A DNA stretch of 6,148 nt from Variovorax sp. Its GTDB lineage: Bacteria; Pseudomonadota; Gammaproteobacteria; Burkholderiales; Burkholderiaceae_C. Shown here piece after piece: positions 1 to 5,601 of this stretch; position 1 is the stretch's first letter, and the number at the start of each line of letters is the position of its first letter. Below the pieces are notes generated by a model. The model saw nothing but the letters and a program-made list of their open reading frames with translations. It was not told where the DNA came from and made no database searches. The translations under genes and the position numbers were made by a program. The DNA lies in contig JAQGMX010000263.1 of the NCBI GenBank assembly GCA_028292145.1, positions 1 through 6,148 on the forward strand, given 5' to 3'.

Positions 1-12
1 TCGATTAGCCCT

Positions 13-27
13 ATTCAGGTTGCGAAT
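13..27. promoter_or_regulatory. candidate LysR-type regulator binding site upstream of glcB
   Basis: The sequence has ATTC and GAAT arms separated by seven bases, giving a dyad with a T-N11-A core (T14, A26). This is the general form of LysR-type regulator (LTTR) boxes. It lies about 87 bases before the malate synthase start, a plausible place for an activator site. No regulator gene is in the window; one could lie beyond the left edge. Such short dyads arise by chance, so this is only a candidate. Confidence 0.28.
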
Positions 28-50
28 CAAAGGATTTCCGCGCGTTAAAT
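20..50 (+). promoter_or_regulatory. weak candidate sigma-70 promoter for glcB
   Basis: TTGCGA (20-25) resembles a -35 box and TTAAAT (45-50) a -10 box, but the 19-base spacer is longer than the preferred 17. The region is clearly richer in A/T than the coding sequence that follows. It would place transcription start near base 57, leaving a leader of about 55 bases. The -35 box overlaps the LysR-type dyad at 13-27. The match is weak. Confidence 0.2.
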
Positions 51-101
51 CATCTGGTTCATATCGAATACAGTTTCCAGATCCCCCCGACATCCATTCT
101 T

Positions 102-107
102 GAAGGA
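102..107 (+). promoter_or_regulatory. ribosome binding site of glcB
   Basis: GAAGGA lies six bases before the ATG at 114. It is a strong Shine-Dalgarno match at good spacing and fixes the malate synthase start. Confidence 0.75.
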
Positions 108-113
108 CTCCGC

Positions 114-2288
114 ATGACCGAACGCACACCCGTCCACGTCCTCCAGGTCGCCGACGAACTCCATCGATTCCTCGAAGACCAGGTGCTGCCGGCCACCGGC
201 GTCGACAGCGCCGCTTTCTGGAAAGGCTTCGACGCCATCGTGACCGATCTGGCGCCGAAGAACATTGCGCTGCTGGCCGAACGCGACCGTCTGCAGACCG
301 AACTCGACGGCTGGCACAAGGCCAACCCCGGCCCGATCGCGCATATGCCGGCCTACCGTGAATTCCTGGAAAAGATCGGCTACCTGCTGCCGCAACCCAA
401 GGGCACGCAGGCCACGACGACCAACGTCGACGCCGAGCTGGCTCAGCAGGCCGGGCCGCAGCTGGTGGTGCCGATCCTGAACGCCCGCTACGCACTCAAC
501 GCGGCCAATGCGCGCTGGGGCTCGCTGTACGACGCGCTCTACGGCACCGATGCGATTCCCGAGACCGACGGTGCAGAAAAAGGCAAGGGCTACAACCCGG
601 TGCGCGGCGTCAAGGTCATCGAATTCGCACGCGAAGTGCTCGACCAGGCCGTGCCGCTCGTCGGCAATTCGCACAAGATGGCGACCGGCTACAGCGTGCG
701 CAACGGCCAGTTGCAGATCGCGCTCGAAGGCGGCAGCACGACGCTGGTCGACCCGGCCGCGTTCGTCGGTTACCAGGGCGATGCGGCCGCGCCGTCGTCG
801 GTGTTGCTCAAGCACAACGGCATCCACATCGACATCCAGATCGACCGCAGCACGACGATCGGCAAGACCGACGCGGCCGGCATCAGCGACGTGGTGATGG
901 AAGCCGCGCTGTCGACCATCCTCGACCTCGAAGACTCGGTCGCCGTGGTCGATGCGGCCGACAAGGTGGTCGCGTATTCGAACTGGCTCGGCATCATGCA
1001 AGGCACGCTGACCGAGGAAGTCGTCAAGGGCGGCAAAACCTTCACGCGCGGCCTGAACCCCGACCGCGAATACACCGGCGCCGACGGCCAGCCGCTCAAG
1101 CTGCACGGCCGCTCGCTGATGTTCCTGCGCAACGTCGGCCACCTGATGACCAATCCGGCCATCCTGTACGCCGACGGCAAGGAGATTCCGGAAGGCATCC
1201 TGGACGCGGTCGTGACGACCACCATCGCCACGATCGACCTGAAGCGCAAGGGCAATTCGCGCACCGGCAGCGTCTACATCGTGAAACCGAAGATGCACGG
1301 CCCGGCCGAGGTCGCCTTCGCGAGCGAGCTGTTCGGCCGCGTCGAGCAGCTGCTCGGCCTGGCGGACAACACCGTCAAGCTCGGCATCATGGACGAGGAG
1401 CGCCGCACCAGCGTCAACCTCAAGGCCTGCATCGCCGAAGCGGCTTCGCGCGTCGCCTTCATCAACACCGGTTTCCTCGACCGCACCGGCGACGAGATGC
1501 ATACCGCCATGCAGGCCGGCGCGATGCTGCGCAAGGGCGACATGAAGACGACGCCGTGGATCGCCGCGTACGAGAAGAACAACGTGCTGGTGGGCCTGAG
1601 TTGCGGCCTGCGCGGCAAGGCGCAGATCGGCAAGGGCATGTGGGCCATGCCCGACCTGATGGCCGACATGCTCAAGCAGAAGATCGGCCACCCGAAAGCC
1701 GGCGCTAACACCGCCTGGGTGCCCTCGCCGACCGCCGCGACGCTGCACGCGCTGCACTATCACCAGGTCAGCGTCGCCGACGTGCAGAAGGAACTGGAAA
1801 AGACCGACATCGACGCCGTGCGCGACGAGATCCTGAACGACCTGCTGCAGGTGCCCGTCGCGCCGACCCCGGACTGGAGCGACGCCGACAAGCAGCAGGA
1901 GCTCGACAACAACGTGCAGGGCATCCTGGGCTACGTCGTGCGCTGGATCGACCAGGGCGTCGGCTGCTCGAAGGTGCCGGACATCCACAACGTCGGGTTG
2001 ATGGAAGACCGGGCGACGCTGCGCATTTCGAGCCAGCACATCGCGAACTGGCTGCTGCACGGCGTGGTGAGCGCGGCGCAGGTCGAGGAGACCTTCGAGC
2101 GCATGGCTGCGGTGGTCGACGGACAGAACGCGGGAGATGCGCTGTATCAGCCGATGGCCGGGAACTTCAAGACTTCGGCGGCGTACATGGCTGCGCGGGA
2201 TCTGGTGTTCAAGGGCGTGGAACAGCCGAGCGGGTATACGGAGCCGCTGCTGCATGCTTGGCGGTTGAAGGTGAAGGGCGAGGCCTGA
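114..2288 (+). CDS. glcB: malate synthase G
   Basis: Malate synthase G (EC 2.3.3.9) is a cytoplasmic monomeric enzyme that condenses glyoxylate with acetyl-CoA to give malate and CoA, completing the glyoxylate shunt for growth on C2 compounds and fatty acids. At 724 residues it is one longer than E. coli GlcB (723), and the active-site residues known from that enzyme appear at a constant +1 offset: Glu273 in DLEDS, catalytic Arg339 in GRSLMFLRN, Mg2+ ligands Glu428 (GIMDEERR) and Asp456 (FLDRTGDE), Cys618 in GVGCSK, and catalytic base Asp632 in MEDRATLR. Nothing conserved is missing, so the protein should be active. The ATG at 114 is supported by GAAGGA six bases upstream and by family-like N-terminal sequence. 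No isocitrate lyase or glycolate genes are nearby. The 3' end overlaps the next gene by about 31 bases, or by three if that gene starts at CTG 2285. Identification is essentially certain. Confidence 0.98.
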   Translation: MTERTPVHVLQVADELHRFLEDQVLPATGVDSAAFWKGFDAIVTDLAPKNIALLAERDRLQTELDGWHKANPGPIAHMPAYREFLEKIGYLLPQPKGTQATTTNVDAELAQQAGPQLVVPILNARYALNAANARWGSLYDALYGTDAIPETDGAEKGKGYNPVRGVKVIEFAREVLDQAVPLVGNSHKMATGYSVRNGQLQIALEGGSTTLVDPAAFVGYQGDAAAPSSVLLKHNGIHIDIQIDRSTTIGKTDAAGISDVVMEAALSTILDLEDSVAVVDAADKVVAYSNWLGIMQGTLTEEVVKGGKTFTRGLNPDREYTGADGQPLKLHGRSLMFLRNVGHLMTNPAILYADGKEIPEGILDAVVTTTIATIDLKRKGNSRTGSVYIVKPKMHGPAEVAFASELFGRVEQLLGLADNTVKLGIMDEERRTSVNLKACIAEAASRVAFINTGFLDRTGDEMHTAMQAGAMLRKGDMKTTPWIAAYEKNNVLVGLSCGLRGKAQIGKGMWAMPDLMADMLKQKIGHPKAGANTAWVPSPTAATLHALHYHQVSVADVQKELEKTDIDAVRDEILNDLLQVPVAPTPDWSDADKQQELDNNVQGILGYVVRWIDQGVGCSKVPDIHNVGLMEDRATLRISSQHIANWLLHGVVSAAQVEETFERMAAVVDGQNAGDALYQPMAGNFKTSAAYMAARDLVFKGVEQPSGYTEPLLHAWRLKVKGEA

Positions 2289-2509
2289 TCACCGCCGGTC
2301 GTCCTCGCGACCCGACCTGTTGTCCCATCTGCGGCGACAGGAACGCTTGCGTCATGGAAATTGCCCGCGAAACGGGCAATCCGCCTGAACGCTGCTGGTG
2401 CATGGACGCGGTCTTCAATCCTGAATCGCTTTCCCGCGTTCCTGCAGATGCGGTCGACACGGCCTGCATCTGCGCACGATGCGCAGCGGAAGCGCCTCCG
2501 CTGCGCTGA
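2258..2509 (+). CDS. cysteine-rich CWC family protein (function unknown)
   Basis: This 83-residue reading frame has the signature of the small 'cysteine-rich CWC' family: CPxCG with Cys22 and Cys25, Cys31, the CWC triplet at 46-48, and a C-terminal CxCxxC at Cys70, 72 and 75. The nine cysteines suggest a metal-binding (probably zinc) protein; no biochemical role is established that I know of. There is no signal peptide or membrane segment. The start is uncertain. TTG at 2258 is the only ordinary start codon before the domain, but it has no close Shine-Dalgarno sequence. CTG at 2285 overlaps the glcB stop as CTGA and has GAAGGG (2273-2278) exactly six bases upstream, which would give 74 residues. 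The first internal ATG (2354) falls inside the cysteine core. Overlap with glcB suggests co-transcription and coupled translation. The family call is fairly firm; the start and function are not. Confidence 0.75.
   Translation: MAVEGEGRGLITAGRPRDPTCCPICGDRNACVMEIARETGNPPERCWCMDAVFNPESLSRVPADAVDTACICARCAAEAPPLR
2360..2380. repeat. perfect 8-bp inverted repeat inside the CWC gene
   Basis: Arms ATTGCCCG (2360-2367) and CGGGCAAT (2373-2380) enclose a five-base loop, CGAAA. The stem begins 71 bases past the glcB stop. Read on the minus strand, the stem is followed by a short TTT run, so it resembles a weak terminator for transcription coming from the metallopeptidase gene. Read on the plus strand it has no T tract. 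It could instead stabilise the glcB mRNA 3' end. Confidence 0.5.
2444..2473. repeat. 8-bp inverted repeat near the end of the CWC gene
   Basis: Arms GCAGATGC (2444-2451) and GCATCTGC (2466-2473) are perfect complements separated by 14 bases. The loop is long, so the RNA hairpin would be weaker than its neighbours. It lies just before the stronger stem at 2481-2506. The arms encode part of the CWC protein, including Cys70. Confidence 0.4.
2481..2506. terminator. strong GC-rich hairpin at the end of the CWC gene, possible terminator
   Basis: Arms GCGCAGCGGA (2481-2490) and TCCGCTGCGC (2497-2506) are perfect 10-bp complements around a six-base loop. The hairpin ends directly against the CWC stop codon (2507-2509) and lies between two convergent genes, which is where a shared terminator is expected. 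No T tract follows on either strand, so it is not a classic intrinsic terminator. It may act as a pause or mRNA 3'-end stabiliser, perhaps with Rho. Confidence 0.42.
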
Positions 2510-2524
2510 ATCGATCAGAAACTG

Positions 2525-3982
2525 TCAGCTGTGAATCTGCGACTGCGGATTCACCTGGCTCTGCTGGAACTGGGTCTGACCTTGCAGCTCGCTCTGATTC
2601 TGCGTCTGGGTCTGCCCGCTTCCCTGCAATCCGATCTGATCGAAGCCCTGGTTCTGCGACTGCACCGGCGCCATCTCCGGGGGACTCGAAGGCGTCAGCG
2701 AATCGGTCGTGCCCTCGTCGAGCACGGCTTCCAGCGGCACGGACATTTCAGCCGCGATTTCCGACTTCACCTGCATCCGCTGCTCGGTGATCACCTGATG
2801 GATGAACTGCAGCTTGCCGACCGCCGCGCGCGGCAGCACGAACGGGTAGTAATCGGGCTGACCCATGCTGCGCGAGAGTTCGTTCAGCACGTTGGTCAGG
2901 CGCACCCAGCCGTTGAGGAACTCGAGGAATTTGGTCGCGCCGGGATGATCAGGCTGCCAGAGATCGGTCGGCTCGAAGAGATCGTTGGACACTTCGACGT
3001 TGGCCGCATCGACGCCGAAGCTCATCGCGGTGTCTGCCGTGTCGGCCATGTGCAGGTAATGCGCCCACGTTTCGGCCCAGTCCTCCCATGGATGACAGCT
3101 CGCGTAGCTGGTGACGTAACGGCTGGCCCAGTCGGCCGGCGGTCCGTTCTCGTAGTGGAGGCGTAGCGCGTCGGCATAGCTGGCGCGCTCGTCGCCGAAC
3201 AGGTCGCGGTAGGCGTCGATCCACGGCGTGCCGATCACGAGCTGATCCCAATAGAAATGACCCACCTCGTGCCGAAAGTGGCCGACCAGCGTGCGGTAAG
3301 GCTCGCGCATTTCGGCCCGGATGCGTTCGCGCACGGCGTCTTCCGCCTCTTCGACGTTCAGCGTGATGATGCCGTCCTGATGACCGGTGAGCACCTTCGG
3401 ACCACCCGGCAGATTGCTCAGGAAATCGAAGGCCAGCCCACCTGTCGGGTCGGTGTGTCGCGTGACGATCGGCAGACCCAGCACCAGCAGTTGGGACAGC
3501 AGCCTTCGCTTCGCAAGTTCCAGCTTGCGCCAGCGTTGATCGTTTCCCTCGATCGACATGTCTGGAATGGTGCGGGTGGTGCTGCAGGAGAGGCAGAACC
3601 CGGGCGTCAGGCCGTCCGTATTGAAAGACAGTCGATCGCCGGCACGCGGCGCAGGCACCATCCAATTGCAGCGCGAGGGTGTATCGAAGTTGGCGCAGCG
3701 GTGAAAGGCATGGCCTTCCGGTTCGCCGTAGACGGTGTACGTATCAGGTTCCGCACCGGCGAAAGTCGCAGGCGCGATCGGCACCACGCCCAGCTTTTCG
3801 GTCACGTAGCCCAGCGGGGTCTTGCAGGCCAGGCACATCGTATTGCCCAGAAAGACCGGACGGCCGCACTGGCACTGGTACGCGCGGCTGATGGTCGGCG
3901 CGCGCAGTTCGGCTGCGAGCGAGGGTGTCTCGTGGTGCTGCTCCGCAGTGGCGGGACCGCTGTTGTTGTATTGGGCATCCAT
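2525..3982 (-). CDS. zinc-ribbon, zinc-dependent metallopeptidase-like protein
   Basis: This 485-residue protein matches the family annotated as putative zinc-binding metallopeptidase (formerly DUF2248). Residues 37-53 (CxC, then CxxC) and Cys96, Cys105 and the CxxC at 130-133 supply eight cysteines, probably zinc-binding ribbons. A zincin-like domain follows with HEVGH at 238-242; Glu304 in EDWAETWAH is a good candidate third ligand. Substrate unknown. It has no signal peptide or membrane segment and is probably cytoplasmic. Residues 437-485 form a glutamine/serine-rich tail (17 Gln in 49) that looks disordered. The ATG at 3982 is the first in frame; upstream in-frame sequence offers only a TTG at 4048. 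No good Shine-Dalgarno precedes 3982, while the AGGAGG in the leader sits before an out-of-frame ATG at 4014. The gene stands alone on its strand, convergent with the CWC gene and divergent from the exporter. Family identification is confident; peptidase activity is inferred. Confidence 0.92.
   Translation of the reverse strand: MDAQYNNSGPATAEQHHETPSLAAELRAPTISRAYQCQCGRPVFLGNTMCLACKTPLGYVTEKLGVVPIAPATFAGAEPDTYTVYGEPEGHAFHRCANFDTPSRCNWMVPAPRAGDRLSFNTDGLTPGFCLSCSTTRTIPDMSIEGNDQRWRKLELAKRRLLSQLLVLGLPIVTRHTDPTGGLAFDFLSNLPGGPKVLTGHQDGIITLNVEEAEDAVRERIRAEMREPYRTLVGHFRHEVGHFYWDQLVIGTPWIDAYRDLFGDERASYADALRLHYENGPPADWASRYVTSYASCHPWEDWAETWAHYLHMADTADTAMSFGVDAANVEVSNDLFEPTDLWQPDHPGATKFLEFLNGWVRLTNVLNELSRSMGQPDYYPFVLPRAAVGKLQFIHQVITEQRMQVKSEIAAEMSVPLEAVLDEGTTDSLTPSSPPEMAPVQSQNQGFDQIGLQGSGQTQTQNQSELQGQTQFQQSQVNPQSQIHS
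2528..2674 (-). repeat. degenerate CAG-N3 repeat tract encoding a Gln-rich tail
   Basis: In this stretch the coding strand carries glutamine codons at roughly six-base steps, seen on the plus strand as recurring CTG every six bases. It encodes Q-x-Q dipeptide runs at residues 437-485 of the metallopeptidase. The copies are too diverged to be a fresh microsatellite, but the periodicity suggests growth by slippage or hexamer duplication. Confidence 0.5.
2531..2554. terminator. hairpin in the last codons of the metallopeptidase gene, possible terminator
   Basis: GTGAATC (2531-2537) pairs with GATTCAC (2548-2554), and the stem continues inward with a T:G wobble (2538/2547) and two G:C pairs, closing on a four-base GACT loop. 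On the minus strand the stem ends four bases before the stop codon. No T tract follows directly. It could help end metallopeptidase transcription, or plus-strand transcription reading past the CWC gene. Confidence 0.35.
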
Positions 3983-4000
3983 GGCGTGATCTGTCTTTCT

Positions 4001-4091
4001 AGTGCAACAGTCATTTTGACGGCCCCCTCCTGCGGCCCGGAAGCGCAATCACCGATATCCTTGTAGGACAGGCAAACGAGACTTTTGCACT
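4001..4091. promoter_or_regulatory. divergent control region with a 12-base inverted repeat (11/12)
   Basis: GACTTTTGCACT on the plus strand (4080-4091) points toward the exporter, and GACTGTTGCACT on the minus strand (4012-4001) points toward the metallopeptidase. They differ at one base and are separated by 67 bases. They end 35 and 18 bases before the two ATG codons. Each gene thus has one copy of the same element at its front, as expected for a shared operator or paired promoter elements. I could not identify clear -35/-10 pairs for either gene. The sequence identity is observed; the function is inferred. Confidence 0.4.
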
Positions 4092-4094
4092 TTT

Positions 4095-4110
4095 CAGGCG
4101 CATTCGCCTG
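4095..4110. promoter_or_regulatory. perfect palindrome just upstream of the exporter start
   Basis: CAGGCG (4095-4100) and CGCCTG (4105-4110) flank CATT, making a 16-base dyad that ends 16 bases before the ATG at 4127. In RNA it would form a stable six-pair hairpin close to the start, where no Shine-Dalgarno sequence is visible. In DNA it could be an operator. No regulator gene is present in the window. Confidence 0.35.
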
Positions 4111-4126
4111 GTGCGTCCTCCGCCAC

Positions 4127-5599
4127 ATGATCGCCACCACACCGCCGCCATCCCTCCGAGAAAAATACGGCGAACGCTACCGCTGGCTCCTGCTGATCTC
4201 GGTGATGGTCGGCGTGATGGCGTCCATCATGTCTTCGACGATCGTCAACGTGGCGATCCCGGACATGAGCCACTACTTCGGGCTCGGCCAGGAGCGCGCG
4301 CAGTGGGTGAGTTCGGGCTTCATGGTCGCGATGACGGTTTCGATGCTGACCACGCCGTGGCTGCTGTCGCGCTACGGCTACCGGCGCACCTACGTCGGAA
4401 CGATGGTGCTGCTGCTGGCCGGCGGCGTGATGGGCGGGCTCTCCAACAACTTTTCGCTGGTACTGGTCGCGCGCATCGCCGAAGGGCTGGCCGCGGGCGT
4501 CGTGCAGCCGATTCCGGCCATCATCATCCTGCGCGCCTTCGAGCCGCACGAGCAGGGACGCGCGAGCGGCATCTTCGGCATGGGCGTCGTGCTGGCGCCG
4601 GCCATCGGCCCGAGCATTGGCGGCGTGCTGGTCGACATGTTCGGCTGGCGCTCTATCTTCTTCATGGTGGTGCCTTTCTGCCTGCTGTCGATCTGGCTGG
4701 CCTACAAGTTCGTGCCCGTCACTGCGCCCGGCGGCGTGGCTGCGGCGCGCGACACCGGGCTCGACTGGCGCGGCCTGCTGATCGGCACCGTCGGCACGCT
4801 GTGCCTGCTCAACGGCCTGGTGGCACTGCGCGGCGATTCGGTCATCGAATCGGTCGTGCTGCTGACCGGCGCCGTCGTCGCGCTGATCGCCTTCATCCGC
4901 TTCCAGCGCCACCTGACGGCCACCGGCGGCGCGCCGCTGATGAACATGGCGCTGTTCGGCTACCGGCAGTTCGCGATGGGCAGCGTCGTCGCCTTCATCT
5001 ACGGCGCGGCGCTGTTCGGCTCGACCTATCTGCTTCCGGTCTACATGCAGGTCGCGCTGAAGCTGTCGGCGTCGCATGTCGGCACGATCATGCTGCCGGC
5101 GGGCATCGTGCTGGCGTTCACCATCGCGATAGTCGGGCGCCTCGCGGACCGCAAGCCGACCTGGCTGCTGGTGAGCATCGGACTGGCGTTGCTGGCGCTG
5201 TCTTTCTCGCTGATGTTCACGCTGTCTCTGGGCGGCACGCTGTGGCTGCTGGTGGCTTTCGCGACCATCGGCCGCATCGGGCTGGGCTTCATCCTGCCGT
5301 CGCTCAACCTGGGCTCGATGCGCCCGCTGGCGAAGCCGCTCATTCCGCAGGGCGCGAGCGCGATCAGCTTCATCCGCATGCTCGGCGGCGCGGCCGGCGT
5401 GAGCCTGTGCGCGATTGCGCTCGAATGGCGGCTGGCGGCGCACGGCGATTCGCTCGACCGCGCGACGAGCGCGGCGCGGCTCGCGGCCTTCAACGAGGTC
5501 TTCCTGATGCTGGCCGCGCTGTGCGCCATCGCGCTACTCGCAGCCTGGCAACTGCGCGACAAACCCGCTTCTCCCCACACATCCAGCGAGGCTTCCTGA
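4127..5599 (+). CDS. MFS transporter, DHA2 (EmrB/QacA-like) drug exporter family
   Basis: This 490-residue inner-membrane protein is a major facilitator superfamily permease of the 14-segment, proton-coupled DHA2 group, whose members expel drugs and other toxic molecules; the substrate cannot be read from sequence. I count 14 hydrophobic segments, starting near residues 20, 60, 88, 109, 149, 175, 213, 240, 281, 318, 344, 370, 409 and 457. The antiporter motif C (GPxxGG) is clear at residues 161-166. ARIAEG at 115-120 fits motif B, and the loop SRYGYRR (81-87) is a degenerate motif A lacking the usual Asp. The ATG at 4127 has no visible Shine-Dalgarno; a TTG at 4085 would add 14 unlikely residues. 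No EmrA-type membrane fusion partner or TetR/MarR regulator is adjacent. Its stop lies two bases before the amidotransferase start, so the two genes probably form an operon. The family is confident; 'drug' is an inference. Confidence 0.95.
   Translation: MIATTPPPSLREKYGERYRWLLLISVMVGVMASIMSSTIVNVAIPDMSHYFGLGQERAQWVSSGFMVAMTVSMLTTPWLLSRYGYRRTYVGTMVLLLAGGVMGGLSNNFSLVLVARIAEGLAAGVVQPIPAIIILRAFEPHEQGRASGIFGMGVVLAPAIGPSIGGVLVDMFGWRSIFFMVVPFCLLSIWLAYKFVPVTAPGGVAAARDTGLDWRGLLIGTVGTLCLLNGLVALRGDSVIESVVLLTGAVVALIAFIRFQRHLTATGGAPLMNMALFGYRQFAMGSVVAFIYGAALFGSTYLLPVYMQVALKLSASHVGTIMLPAGIVLAFTIAIVGRLADRKPTWLLVSIGLALLALSFSLMFTLSLGGTLWLLVAFATIGRIGLGFILPSLNLGSMRPLAKPLIPQGASAISFIRMLGGAAGVSLCAIALEWRLAAHGDSLDRATSAARLAAFNEVFLMLAALCAIALLAAWQLRDKPASPHTSSEAS
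5584..5590 (+). promoter_or_regulatory. ribosome binding site of the amidotransferase gene
   Basis: AGCGAGG lies inside the last codons of the exporter gene, 11 bases before the ATG at 5602. It is an imperfect match at slightly long spacing. With a two-base gap between the genes, translational coupling is likely to help. Confidence 0.4.
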
Positions 5600-5601
5600 C
5601 C

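Noticed and set aside
45..2255. A 736-codon open frame antisense to the whole malate synthase gene
   Set aside because: Long antisense frames are common opposite high-GC genes because codon bias removes stop codons. The plus-strand frame has all active-site residues of malate synthase G, while the antisense translation is Arg/Val/His-rich with no recognisable domain.
4016..4021. TTGACG resembling a -35 box for the exporter
   Set aside because: No acceptable -10 box occurs 16-19 bases downstream; the sequence there is G/C-rich.
2531..4066. Plus-strand open frames (2531-3166 and 3257-4066) opposite the metallopeptidase
   Set aside because: The minus-strand protein has zinc-binding cysteines and HEVGH, whereas these frames are low-complexity shadows.
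4061..4089. TTGTAG (4061-4066) and TTTGCA (4084-4089) as an exporter promoter with 17-base spacing
   Set aside because: The -10 match is poor, and the putative -10 lies inside the 12-base repeat, so I prefer not to call it a promoter.
4094..5443. A 449-codon open frame antisense to the exporter
   Set aside because: Its translation is extremely rich in Arg, Gln, His and Asp, typical of the reverse complement of membrane-protein codons, and the sense strand encodes a clear transporter.
5600..5601. A terminator between the exporter and the amidotransferase
   Set aside because: Only two bases separate the genes and no stem with a T tract is present, so read-through is expected.
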